DNA from: Hyphomicrobiales bacterium
Lineage (GTDB): Bacteria; Pseudomonadota; Alphaproteobacteria; Rhizobiales; Xanthobacteraceae
Assembly (NCBI GenBank): GCA_021323775.1
Contig: JAJPKK010000015.1
Coordinates: forward strand, 1-34,424
Reading direction: 5' to 3'
DNA: 34,424 bases
Notes under the pieces: model-generated
Seen by the model: the letters and a program-made list of their open reading frames with translations, nothing else
What the model was told of the DNA's origin: nothing
The model's database searches: none
Made by a program: the position numbers and the translations under genes
Shown: positions 24,774 through 33,551 of the stretch, in pieces
Layout of the letters: each line of letters opens with the position of its first letter
Position numbering within the stretch: position 1 is the first letter of the stretch

Positions 24774-24934
24774 GTAGGGTGGGCAAAGGCGGCTGGGGCG
24801 TGGCAGTGCTGGCACGATTTTGCATCCGCCTTTGCCCACGCTGTCCGACGTCGCGGGTCGGACAGCGTGGGCAAAATCGCCACCGATCGTCGCGCATGTG
24901 GAGACGCCGCGGGAGGCGATTTTGCCCACCCTAC
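24774..24934. repeat. 161-bp nested palindromic element between dctP and dctQ
   Basis: The ends GTAGGGTGGGCAAA (24774-24787) and TTTGCCCACCCTAC (24921-24934) are perfect 14-bp inverted repeats. Inside is a perfect 19-bp stem with a 7-base loop: TTTGCCCACGCTGTCCGAC (24831-24849) and its complement at 24857-24875. The core TTTGCCCAC appears several times in both directions. It is the same family as the repeat at 11107-11222. In the dctPQM transcript it would form a very stable hairpin just after dctP. Confidence 0.8.
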
Positions 24935-24958
24935 GAAAGCCCGCAGGCACGCTCCGCC

Positions 24959-26005
24959 TCAATACCCGGCGTTGTGCTTCGCGAGCTGGTCCTTGAGCTC
25001 CTTCATGGCTGCGGCCGGGTCGACGCCGACCTTGCGGACGTTGTCGGCCCAGGTCTTCTCCAGCGGCTCAGGGGCTTTTTTCCACTGTGCGAGTTGAGCC
25101 TCGTTGAGCGCATAGACATCGTGGCCCGCCTCGGCCTTTATCTTGGCAATGCCCTCATGCTCGAATTCGCCCCACGGTCCGCCGACCTTGCCGGCGGCTT
25201 CCGTGGTGCAATTGTCGTCGATCGCCTTCTTCTGCGTCGCCGACATCTGGGCGTACTTGTCCTTGTTGAACACGAACGCGAAGGTGGTGACGTAGAGCGG
25301 CACGTCCATGTGGAACCTGGTCACCTTGTCAATGCCGAACAGCACCAGCGAGCCCCACGGGAAGGTCACCGAATCGGCAACGCCCTTCTCCAGGATGTCG
25401 CGCACTTCGGGCGCGCTCGACTGAACATTGGTGCCGCCGAGCAGGTTCACGAAAGTCCCCATGGTGGCGTGCGCGGGCCGCACCTTCAGCCCTCTTATAT
25501 CTGCGGGCACCACGATCTTCTTGTTGGAGTGGAACGAGCCCGGATCATGAACGAAGGCGAGGCAGAACTTCACGTCCTTCATCTCGCGGGCCGCGTATTT
25601 GCGGTACCAGGCGTCGAGCGCTTCGGAGCCGCCCTTCGCATCCGAGATCAGGAACGGAAGCTCGCCGGCCGCGATGATGGGGAAGCGCCCGGGCTGGTAG
25701 CCGGGATTGACATAGGTGAGATCCGCAATGCCGTCGCGAGCCATGTCGTAATGGTCGAAGGCCTTGCCGAGCTGCTGCGCCGGAAACACCTTGTATCTGA
25801 GGGTTCCGCCGGACGCCTTCTCGACCGCGGCTCCCCAGTCCTCCAGCGCTTTCTGCAGCGGATGATTGGGCGGCACCCAATGGGACAGCTTGAGTTCGAA
25901 AACCCTGTCCCGGCTTTGGGCGCCAGCAGACGAAACCAGCGCCATCGACGCCAGTCCCACCGCTGTCGCGAGCGTCGCCCGGCGAACCCAGGTCTGTGTG
26001 CCCAT
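24959..26005 (-). CDS. dctP: TRAP transporter periplasmic substrate-binding protein
   Basis: The 348-residue product binds the substrate in the periplasm and hands it to the DctQM permease. A signal peptide covers residues 1-30, ending S-S-A-G-A-Q. Family marks are LKLSHWVPPNHPLQKAL at 38-54 and the carboxylate-binding Arg176 in RGLKVRPAHATMG, followed by FVNLLGGTNV. The start at ATG 26005 is clear, with GGGAGGAG five bases upstream. The last residues (KDQLAKHNAGY) match the family C-terminus loosely. The gene lies 81 bases after the thioesterase gene on the same strand, which links transport with CoA-ester chemistry. The ligand is unknown. Confidence 0.93.
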   Translation of the reverse strand: MGTQTWVRRATLATAVGLASMALVSSAGAQSRDRVFELKLSHWVPPNHPLQKALEDWGAAVEKASGGTLRYKVFPAQQLGKAFDHYDMARDGIADLTYVNPGYQPGRFPIIAAGELPFLISDAKGGSEALDAWYRKYAAREMKDVKFCLAFVHDPGSFHSNKKIVVPADIRGLKVRPAHATMGTFVNLLGGTNVQSSAPEVRDILEKGVADSVTFPWGSLVLFGIDKVTRFHMDVPLYVTTFAFVFNKDKYAQMSATQKKAIDDNCTTEAAGKVGGPWGEFEHEGIAKIKAEAGHDVYALNEAQLAQWKKAPEPLEKTWADNVRKVGVDPAAAMKELKDQLAKHNAGY

Positions 26006-26086
26006 CGTCTCCTCCCTTGCCTCGCAGCCACCCGAAGGACGAACTTTTCACGATTGAGCCTCAAACCGGTAGGGATGTAAAGAAAG

Positions 26087-26506
26087 TCATCCCCTCAGTC
26101 TTGCAATCACCTCCTCCGGTATCGGTTTGCCCTTGAGCTTGGCGGAGTCCGTTGGGTCGCGGCCAGCCCAGACCCTGGTCTCATGGCCCTCGACCGCAAG
26201 CGTTTCGCCCCTGAGCAACCGATGCTGCATGCGAAAGCTCGACCGTCCGATTTCCGCAACCGCCGACTCGATCGTCACCACGTCGCCAAACACCGAAGGA
26301 ACCATGAAGCGCGCTCCAACTGCGACCGCCGGAATGCCGACAAGGTCATATTTCTGAAGCATCTGATATTTGTTGAGCCCCAAAGCGCGCAGGAAAAGGG
26401 CGTTGGCGGCCGCATCGAAGTAGCTGAAATAGTTTGGGAAATATACGATTCCGGCGGGATCGCAGTGGCCCCATTCGACAGTCACCTGATGACGGTTTGT
26501 AAGCAT
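26087..26506 (-). CDS. 4-hydroxybenzoyl-CoA thioesterase-family acyl-CoA thioesterase
   Basis: The 139-residue single hotdog-fold protein belongs to the 4HBT family, which hydrolyses aryl- or acyl-CoA esters. The active-site segment VEWGHCDPAGIVYFPNYF (10-27) holds the catalytic aspartate, Asp16, followed by P-A-G-I-V-Y as in the Pseudomonas 4-hydroxybenzoyl-CoA thioesterase type. Length and the following helix (YFDAAANALF) also fit. ATG 26506 is used; the ribosome site is weak. It lies between the SDR gene and dctP on the minus strand, so it is probably part of a transcript for uptake and CoA-linked breakdown of an aromatic or aliphatic acid. The exact CoA ester is unknown. Confidence 0.87.
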   Translation of the reverse strand: MLTNRHQVTVEWGHCDPAGIVYFPNYFSYFDAAANALFLRALGLNKYQMLQKYDLVGIPAVAVGARFMVPSVFGDVVTIESAVAEIGRSSFRMQHRLLRGETLAVEGHETRVWAGRDPTDSAKLKGKPIPEEVIARLRG

Positions 26507-26541
26507 GCGATGTCTCTCGGTTAGCAGAGCAAACTCGTGGC

Positions 26542-26627
26542 GTCATCGCCGCGCTTGTCCCGGCAATCTCGATCAGGATGGCGCGATCCCAGATTACCGG
26601 GATGGCCGGGACAAACCCGGCCATGAC
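26542..26627. repeat. Palindromic element with GTCAT/ATGAC ends between the SDR and thioesterase genes
   Basis: The ends are GTCAT (26542-26546) and ATGAC (26623-26627). Internal arms TTGTCCCGGC (26555-26564) and GCCGGGACAA (26605-26614) are perfect complements. The same type of end occurs in the element at 29386-29485. It separates two minus-strand genes that otherwise look co-transcribed. Confidence 0.6.
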
Positions 26628-26716
26628 CAGCTAGAGCTGCGGCGAGCTTCGCCTGTTTGTACGGCAGGCGAGCGCCGGCTCAAATCGAGAAGGAACCGCT
26701 GTAGCGGTGGTCCTGC

Positions 26717-27478
26717 CTATCGCGGCGCCATTCGGATCGCGCCGTCGAGCCTGATCACCTCGCCGTTGAGATAGCGGTTCTCGATGATGTGCAGGACGAG
26801 GTCGGCGTACTGCTCCGGCCGGCCGAGCATTTTCGGAAACGGGATTGCGCCGGCAAGGGAGTCCTGCACCTCGCGAGGCAGGCCCTCGACCATCGGGGTG
26901 CTGAACAGCCCCGGCGCGACGGCCATCACCCGGATGCCGAATTGCGCAAACTCGCGCGCCGCCGGCAATGTCAGCGACACCACGCCGCCCTTGGAGGCCG
27001 CATAGGCGGCCTGGCCGATCTGGCCCTCATAGGCCGCGACCGATGCGGTCGATACGATGACGCCGCGTTCGCCGTCCTCAAGCGGGGCGAGCGTCAGCAT
27101 GTCAGCCGCGGCGAGCCGCATTGAATTGAAAGTGCCGATGAGATTGACGCTGATGACTTTCGCGAAGCCGTCGAGCGGCTGCGGCCCATCGCGCCCGACA
27201 ATGCGCCGCGCCGGCCCGATCCCGGCGCAGTTGACCAGGATGCGCGCCGCGCCATGCCGGGCGCGCGCCTCCGCGAGAGCCTTGGCGGTTCCGTCGGGGC
27301 TCGTCACATCGCAAGCGATGCCGACGCCGCCGATCTCCGCAGCAACGGACCGCGCCGCATCGCTGTTGACGTCGAGGATCGCCACCTTGGCGCCAAGGGC
27401 GGCAAGGCGGCGGGCGATGGCGCGGCCAAGGCCGGAGCCCCCGCCCGTCACCAGCGCCGCATGTCCGTTGGGATGCAT
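26717..27478 (-). CDS. Short-chain dehydrogenase (3-hydroxyacyl-CoA dehydrogenase type II/HSD17B10-like)
   Basis: The 253-residue SDR has the NAD-binding motif TGGGSGLG at 11-18, an NCAG motif at 83-86 and the catalytic set Ser146, Tyr159 and Lys163 (YAASK). After the active site comes VAPGLFSTPMVEGLP, which together with the insert PLEDGERGVIVSTASVAAYEG is characteristic of the type II 3-hydroxyacyl-CoA dehydrogenases that oxidise 3-hydroxy(-2-methyl)acyl-CoA. ATG 27478 has no strong ribosome site. The thioesterase and TRAP genes follow on the same strand after a palindromic element. A beta-oxidation step in the same catabolic route is the likely role. Confidence 0.87.
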   Translation of the reverse strand: MHPNGHAALVTGGGSGLGRAIARRLAALGAKVAILDVNSDAARSVAAEIGGVGIACDVTSPDGTAKALAEARARHGAARILVNCAGIGPARRIVGRDGPQPLDGFAKVISVNLIGTFNSMRLAAADMLTLAPLEDGERGVIVSTASVAAYEGQIGQAAYAASKGGVVSLTLPAAREFAQFGIRVMAVAPGLFSTPMVEGLPREVQDSLAGAIPFPKMLGRPEQYADLVLHIIENRYLNGEVIRLDGAIRMAPR

Positions 27479-27682
27479 GGGATAAGTCCGGTCTGGCAGG
27501 GAAGTGTCGACGTTTTCCTACGCGACAATCCCCGGAGCACGCAAGCTGAGAGACCCGCTCGGAGAAACGGCGCGATCCGGGCTATGCTGGTCTTTTCGAT
27601 CTTGTCAGGGGCGCTCATCCGGTCCATCTTGCCGGCCCTCCGCTCCAACCGAATGAAAATGCGGGAACCAGGGAGACTCGCG

Positions 27683-28147
27683 ATGGGGATCAGAACTGCT
27701 GTTGCGGGAGGGGCTGCGTTGCTGCTGTCCGGACTCGCCGCGCAAGCCCTCGAATCCAGCGCCAAGGCCGCTTCGAAACTTTCGGCCGATGCGCTGTGGG
27801 CGAAGATCGGCGATTTCTGTGGAATCGCCAAATGGCACCCCGCCATCGAGAAGTGTGAGCTTTCCGCAGATGGCAAGACCCGCACATTGTCGGTGAAAGG
27901 GGGCGGAACCATCGTCGAAGCGCTGGTGAAGATGGACCCGGCGGCGCGCTCCTATACGTATTCGATCGTCAGCGGGCCTCTGCCAGTCGCCAACTACACG
28001 TCGACCATCAGCGTCGCCGCTGATGGGAGCGGTTCGGTGGCAACATGGACCGGCAAGTATGACGCCAAAGGCGCCAGCGATGCGGAAGCCACGAAAGCCA
28101 TCGATGGCGTTTACGAGTCGGGCCTCAAGGCGCTGACCGCGAATTGA
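27683..28147 (+). CDS. Exported SRPBCC-family (START-like) protein
   Basis: The 154-residue product begins with a signal peptide (M-G-I-R, a hydrophobic core, then LAAQALES around 18-25). The rest is a polyketide cyclase/dehydrase-type SRPBCC domain, a helix-grip fold with a hydrophobic ligand cavity. Visible marks are LWAKIGDFCGIAKWHP at 38-53, typical of the Bet v 1-like family, and the strand-rich middle SYTYSIVSGPLPVANYTSTI at 90-109. ATG 27683 is chosen for GGGAGA seven to eight bases upstream; an open frame extends much further upstream without signal or family sequence. An exported member next to catabolic genes may bind a hydrophobic substrate, but no reaction can be assigned. Confidence 0.8.
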   Translation: MGIRTAVAGGAALLLSGLAAQALESSAKAASKLSADALWAKIGDFCGIAKWHPAIEKCELSADGKTRTLSVKGGGTIVEALVKMDPAARSYTYSIVSGPLPVANYTSTISVAADGSGSVATWTGKYDAKGASDAEATKAIDGVYESGLKALTAN

Positions 28148-28272
28148 GCGCGTAGGCAGAGTAGCGCCGTGACCGGCCGACGATAAGCCCGCATATGCAG
28201 CCGCAAGCTTAACCCGGAAGCGGGCGCGATAGCTTTTTGCAATCGCACCCCGCGCACCCGATGCCGTTTGAA

Positions 28273-29304
28273 CTAACGCTGCGCCACCCTCTTCGGCACC
28301 CATCGCCGGAAATTCAGCGTGTTGGTGTAGCCCCCATAGACATTGCCGGCGTCGTCGACTGCGACGGCTTCGAGGCCGTTGACCTCGACGGATTCCAGAA
28401 TGAAGGCTTTCACGATACCGTCCTTCACGCTGCCGATGCGGATGCCCGACTTGTATGGCGGATTGAGCTCGTCGGGAGAATTGTCGGCGACGTAAAGAAT
28501 GTCATTCTTGTCGATGAACAGTCCGCTCGGCCGGCCGAACTGCTTCCATTCCAGAAGATATTTTCCGTCCTGGTCGAACACCTGAATGCGGTTGTTGGAG
28601 CGGTCGGCGACGAAGAGCCGACCGGCGGAATCCATCGCCAGGCGGTGCGGCGTGTCAAACTCGCCCGGCCCTGAGCCCTTCCTGCCCCACTCCTTGATGT
28701 ACTTGCCGTCCTTGGTGAACTTCACGATGCGGTTGTTGGTGTTGCCGCCGTGGCCGTCGGCGACGAAGATATCGCCGTTCGGGGCGACCAGAACGTCGGA
28801 AGGCGCGTTGAATGTATCCTGAGTGGCGCCGGCGACGCCGGGCTTGCCCAGGGTCATCAGCAGTTTGCCGTCCTGATCGAACTTCATGACAGTGTGGCCC
28901 TTGCCGTTATCCTTCGCGCGGCCATCCGTCACCCAGACATTGTCGTCGCGATCGATGTGCAGGCCGTGCGGATAGTTGAACATGCCGCCGCCAAAGCTTT
29001 TCGCCAGCTTGCCGCTGGAGTCGAATTTCATGATCGGGTCGAGCGTCGATTTCGAGCAATCGTCCGCGGTCTCGCAGCGGTCGAAGGTCCAGACGCTCTT
29101 GCCGTCGCGATCGATGGCGACGCCGACAACGGCGCCCCACGTGCGGCCCTTGGGCAGCTTTGCCCAGCCGTAGTCGAACTTATAAGGGTTGGGCGCATCA
29201 TTCGGGCCGTAGCCGCTCTGCGTGTAGGTTCTCTCCGTCGATAGTGCGAACGCCGCAACGACCGCGACGCTCATCGCGACTGTCACCGCTCTTCCATGCC
29301 ACAT
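28273..29304 (-). CDS. Exported NHL-repeat six-bladed beta-propeller protein
   Basis: The 343-residue product has a signal peptide (residues 1-24, M-W-H-G-R then a hydrophobic core) followed by NHL-type repeats. Repeated blade patterns can be seen as YPHGLHIDRDDNVWVTDG, APSDVLVAPNGDIFVADG, TPHRLAMDSAGRLFVADR and PSGLFIDKNDILYVADN, each followed by a 'V-x-KF/F-x-x-DGK' strand. Such propellers resemble the lyase half of peptidylglycine alpha-amidating enzyme, but the bacterial versions have no proven reaction. ATG 29304 has GGAGGAAAG upstream; an ATG at 29391 would add 29 residues before the signal peptide. The protein probably acts in the periplasm, perhaps binding a ligand or protein. It is convergent with the SRPBCC gene. 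Confidence 0.85.
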   Translation of the reverse strand: MWHGRAVTVAMSVAVVAAFALSTERTYTQSGYGPNDAPNPYKFDYGWAKLPKGRTWGAVVGVAIDRDGKSVWTFDRCETADDCSKSTLDPIMKFDSSGKLAKSFGGGMFNYPHGLHIDRDDNVWVTDGRAKDNGKGHTVMKFDQDGKLLMTLGKPGVAGATQDTFNAPSDVLVAPNGDIFVADGHGGNTNNRIVKFTKDGKYIKEWGRKGSGPGEFDTPHRLAMDSAGRLFVADRSNNRIQVFDQDGKYLLEWKQFGRPSGLFIDKNDILYVADNSPDELNPPYKSGIRIGSVKDGIVKAFILESVEVNGLEAVAVDDAGNVYGGYTNTLNFRRWVPKRVAQR

Positions 29305-29385
29305 GATGCTTTCCTCCGATGCTTTGCGTCTTCGACCGGTTCCGCAGATTGGGAGCACTTCCTGTTCAGGGATGAACCTGTCCCG

Positions 29386-29485
29386 TGTCATTGCCCGGCT
29401 CGACCGGGCAATCCAGTATCCTCGGCCGGCGCCTACTGGATCGCCCGGTCAATCCCCCCCGATCAAGCCGGGGGAGGCGATGACA
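29386..29485. repeat. 100-bp palindromic element with TGTCAT/ATGACA ends
   Basis: The ends TGTCATTGCC (29386-29395) and GGCGATGACA (29476-29485) are inverted with nine of ten positions matching. Inside are TTGCCCGG-ctcga-CCGGGCAA (29391-29411) and TCCAGTA (29412-29418) / TACTGGA (29434-29440). It occupies the gap between the crotonase and NHL genes. The structure suggests a dispersed non-coding palindromic unit of the host chromosome, not a transposase-bearing element. Confidence 0.7.
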
Positions 29486-29583
29486 CCATCGTGAGTGTCA
29501 GCCTGATCAAGAACGCCCAGCCGCCGCCATGCTCAAGGAATTCGGCGGCACAATCAACCGGGGCGAGCCAAAAGGTTGACCTC

Positions 29584-30387
29584 TCACCGCTGAACTGTCT
29601 TCGGCGCGCGCTTTTCCAGAAAATCTCGCAGGCGCCGCTTTGCTTCCGGGTCGCCCTGGGCGATCGCCGCCATCAGCGATTCCATGAGTAAGCCGCTGGC
29701 GCGGTCCTGCTCGGCGTTGTGCGGCAGCACATGCATGGCCGCAAAGTTGGTCATTGGCGCGTTGCCGGCAATGCGCTCGGCAAGCTCGATCGCCGTTGCA
29801 AGGCCGGCGTCCGCCTCGACGACGTAGTGGGAAAAACCGAGCAGAGCGCCTTCGTCAGCCCCGTAGCTGCGCCCGGTCAACATCATATCGATGACGCGGG
29901 AAGCGCCGATCAGCCGCGGCAGGCGCACCGATCCGCCGCCGCCGAGGAAAATGCCGCGGCTGCCTTCCGGGAGGGCGTAGTAGGACGAGCGCTCGGCGAC
30001 CCGGATATGGCATGCAGCGGCGAGCTCGAGGCCGCCGCCTACGACCGCGCCATGAAGAACCGCCACCACCGGCGCCCGGCCGAACTCTATGCGCTCGAAA
30101 GCGCGATGCCAGGCCCGCGAATGCGCAATCCCGGCCGCGACGTCGCGCTCTGCGAGTTCGGAGAGATCGAGCCCGGCGCAGAAATGCTCGCCCTCGCCGT
30201 GGACGACGACGGCTTTGATGTCGTCGGGGATGGCAGAGAAGAAGTCCTCAATGCCCTGAATGGTGGCGTCGTCCAGCGCGTTGCGCTTGTGCGGGCGACA
30301 CAAGCGGAGGATGCCAACCGCGCCGTGCTGCTCGAAGTGGAGCGAGGAAGGAAGCTTATTGCCAGCTTCGTCATTGCTGTCGGTCAT
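29584..30387 (-). CDS. Enoyl-CoA hydratase/isomerase (crotonase) family protein
   Basis: The 267-residue crotonase hydrates or isomerises enoyl-CoA esters. The CoA/oxyanion segments are HFCAGLDLSEL at 68-78 and HGAVVGGGLELAAAC at 112-126. Both acid/base glutamates of the hydratases are present: Glu121 in GGLELA and Glu141 in ALPEGSRG. It is therefore likely a true hydratase, not only an isomerase. Start choice is uncertain: ATG 30387 gives M-T-D-S-N and ATG 30399 adds M-S-F-A; a GGGA lies 11 bases before the first. A small inverted repeat, GTCATT-gca-AATGAC (30383-30397), covers the start codon. The gene is divergent from the CoA-transferase operon, so both may be controlled together. The substrate is not known. 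Confidence 0.87.
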   Translation of the reverse strand: MTDSNDEAGNKLPSSLHFEQHGAVGILRLCRPHKRNALDDATIQGIEDFFSAIPDDIKAVVVHGEGEHFCAGLDLSELAERDVAAGIAHSRAWHRAFERIEFGRAPVVAVLHGAVVGGGLELAAACHIRVAERSSYYALPEGSRGIFLGGGGSVRLPRLIGASRVIDMMLTGRSYGADEGALLGFSHYVVEADAGLATAIELAERIAGNAPMTNFAAMHVLPHNAEQDRASGLLMESLMAAIAQGDPEAKRRLRDFLEKRAPKTVQR

Positions 30388-30454
30388 TGCAAATGACATC
30401 CCAATCGGACGAAGTCCCTTGGCACCCCGGCCCCGCGGGGTTAAGCCGCCCCAT

Positions 30455-30495
30455 TTGACCCGTGCCACTCCGCCCCGTAAATAACCGCACGGTTA
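30455..30495 (+). promoter_or_regulatory. Candidate promoter and operator of the CoA-transferase operon
   Basis: A -35-like TTGACC (30455-30460) is followed after 17 bases by a -10-like TAAATA (30478-30483). Directly over and after the -10 lies the perfect inverted repeat TAACCG-ca-CGGTTA (30482-30495). It ends 16 bases before the start codon at 30512. This is the usual layout of a repressor operator. The -10 match is weak, so the promoter is less certain than the palindrome. Confidence 0.45.
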
Positions 30496-30511
30496 AAGTT
30501 CGGAAACGCCT

Positions 30512-31381
30512 ATGTCCCGATTCATGTCCCTTGCCGAGGCCGTTGAGGCGAACGTCCGCGACGGCGACACGGTGGCGATGGAGGGATTCACCCATCTCAT
30601 TCCCCATGCCGCCGGCCATGAGGTCATCCGCCAGCGCCGGCGGCATCTCACGCTCGTCCGCATGACGCCGGACCTGATCTACGATCAGCTCATCGGCATG
30701 GGGTGCGTCGATAAGGTGGTGTTCTCGTGGTGCGGCAATCCCGGCGTCGGCTCGCTGCATCGCATGCGCGATGCGATCGAGAACGGCTGGCCGCAGCCGC
30801 TCGCCTGTGAGGAGCAGTCCCATGCCGCGATGGCGAGCGCCTATGAGGCAGGCGCGGCCGGCCTGCCGTTTGCGGTATTCCGCGGCTACATCGGGGTCGA
30901 TCTGCCGAAGGTGAACCCCAGCATCCGCACCGTCACTTGCCCCTACAGCGGCGAAAAGCTTGCCGCCGTGCCGGCGATCCGCCCCGATGTCGCGATCATC
31001 CATGCGCTCCGCGCCGACCGCGCCGGCAACGTGCTGTTGGAGGGCATCGTCGGCGTGCAGAAAGAGGCGGTGCTGGCCTCAAAGCGCGCGATCGTCACCG
31101 TCGAGGAGAGGGTCGAGGATTTCGGCGCCCGCAGCCCGAATGCCGTGATTCTGCCGTCCTGGACCATGAGCGCGATTGTGGTGGCGCCCGGCGGCGCGCA
31201 TCCTTCATACGCGCACGGCTACTACAAACGCGACAACGCCTACTACAAGAAATGGGACGGGATTTCCCGCGAGCGTGACAGCTTTCTTGCCTGGATGAAG
31301 GCCAACGTGCTGGAGCGGGGTCCTGAAGCATTTGCCGAGCAGCGCAATCGGCTCAACCTTGCAACAGCAGGGGCGGCATGA
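30512..31381 (+). CDS. CoA-transferase alpha subunit (GctA/CatI-like)
   Basis: The 289-residue product is the alpha subunit of a two-subunit family I CoA-transferase of the glutaconate/3-oxoadipate (GctA, CatI) type. It would move CoA from succinyl-CoA or another donor onto an organic acid. Family marks are VRDGDTVAMEGFTHLIPHAA at 15-34, VFSWCGNPGVGSLHR at 70-84, FRGYIGVDL at 123-131, and the C-terminal YYKRDNAYYKKWDGISRER. The start ATG 30512 has only GGAAA nearby. The stop overlaps the start of the beta-subunit gene by four bases (ATGA). With the downstream thiolase the expected substrate is 3-oxoadipate, giving 3-oxoadipyl-CoA; this is inference. Activity depends on the beta subunit, which is interrupted here. 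Confidence 0.9.
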   Translation: MSRFMSLAEAVEANVRDGDTVAMEGFTHLIPHAAGHEVIRQRRRHLTLVRMTPDLIYDQLIGMGCVDKVVFSWCGNPGVGSLHRMRDAIENGWPQPLACEEQSHAAMASAYEAGAAGLPFAVFRGYIGVDLPKVNPSIRTVTCPYSGEKLAAVPAIRPDVAIIHALRADRAGNVLLEGIVGVQKEAVLASKRAIVTVEERVEDFGARSPNAVILPSWTMSAIVVAPGGAHPSYAHGYYKRDNAYYKKWDGISRERDSFLAWMKANVLERGPEAFAEQRNRLNLATAGAA

Positions 31382-32154
31382 GTGAGAGCTACACCCCAAC
31401 CGAGATGATGACGGTCGCGGCCTCGCGCGCCCTCAAGTCGAGCGACGTGTGTTTTGTCGGCATCGGCATGCCGTCGGCCGCGTGCAATCTCGCGCGCCTT
31501 ACCCATGCACCCGGCATTACGCTGATCTACGAGTCCGGCACCATCGCCACCAAACCGGCGATCCTGCCGCTTTCGATCGGCGACGGAGAACTGTGCGACA
31601 CCGCGCTGACGACCGTGTCGGTGCCGGAGATGTTTCGCTACTGGCTGCAGGGCGGCCGCATCACGGTCGGCTTCCTCGGCGGCGCCCAGATCGACAGATA
31701 CGCCAATCTCAACACCACCGTCGTTGGGCCTTACCACAAGCCGAAGGTGCGGCTCCCGGGCGGCGGCGGCGCGCCCTAGATCGCAATCGCGTGCGGGGAA
31801 ATCTTCATCATCATGAGCCACAGCAGGCGCGGCTTCGTAGAGAAGCTCGATTTCGTCACTTCGCTCGGCCACGGCGAAGGCGGCGACCACCGGGCACGCC
31901 TTGGGGTCAAGACCAAGGGGCCGACAAAGCTCATCACCGACCTGTGCGTGTTTGAGCCCGATGCGGTAACCAAGGAGATGACCGTGAGGTCGATCCATCC
32001 GGGTGTGACGCGGGACGAGATCGAGGGCAATACGGGCTGGAAGGTCAAATACGCGCCCGACGTCACGACCACTCCAGCACCCTCGGCGCAGGAATTGGTG
32101 GTCCTGCGGGAGCTTCATGCGCGCACCAAGCGGGCCCACGGCGATCAGGGGTGA
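31378..32154 (+). pseudogene. CoA-transferase beta subunit (GctB/CatJ-like), split by an in-frame amber codon
   Basis: From ATG 31378, which overlaps the alpha gene by four bases, the frame reads 258 sense positions to the stop at 32152-32154, except for TAG at 31777-31779 (codon 134). Before it lies VRLPGGGGAP and after it IAIACGEIFIIM, the two halves of one conserved segment; the family as I know it has Glu (GAG) between Pro and Ile. One G-to-T change explains the stop. The catalytic glutamate is Glu52 in LIYESGT, in the first part. The second part includes VEKLDFVTSLGHGEGGDHR and the C-terminal HPGVTRDEI, still well conserved, so the mutation is recent or a sequencing error. A 133-residue fragment would lack half of the fold. 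An ATG at 31813 could restart translation of the second half. Confidence 0.85.
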
Positions 32155-32184
32155 GAGCGCGCATGCGACAAGGCAGCCCAGCCG

Positions 32185-32285
32185 TCTTGCCTTCCCCCGC
32201 TTGCGGGGGAGGGCTGGGGAGCAGGCTCAATCCCACGCTGCGGACTTGCGGGCAGCCCCCTGCCCGACCCTCTGCCGCAATCCGT
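32185..32285. repeat. Palindromic repeat, CCCTCCCCCGC family, upstream of the thiolase gene
   Basis: TCCCCCGC-tt-GCGGGGGA (32193-32210) is a perfect 8-bp stem extended by three more pairs and one G-T pair. A degenerate second half (CCCGACCCTCTGCCGCAATCC) runs to about 32285. It is the same family as the unit at 20703-20802. It separates the CoA-transferase beta gene from the thiolase gene by 178 bases in total. Confidence 0.6.
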
Positions 32286-32332
32286 GGGCGGGAGCCAGGC
32301 GGGGCAGAGCATAAAGCATAAGGAGAGCCTCC

Positions 32333-33538
<1,206 letters not shown>

Positions 33539-33551
33539 AGGAGATGCCCCG

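Noticed and set aside
24810-24825. TGGCACGATTTTGCAT, which resembles a sigma-54 promoter
   Set aside because: The spacing between the GG and GC elements is one base too short, it points opposite to dctQM, and it lies inside a palindromic repeat.
31777-31779. Pyrrolysine or other recoding at the amber codon
   Set aside because: The position is ordinarily glutamate, no recoding structure is visible, and pyrrolysine machinery is not expected in this group. A simple nonsense mutation or base error is more likely.
20703-32285. Repeated GC-rich units as a possible CRISPR array
   Set aside because: Copies are dispersed, palindromic and of unequal length, with no regular spacers.
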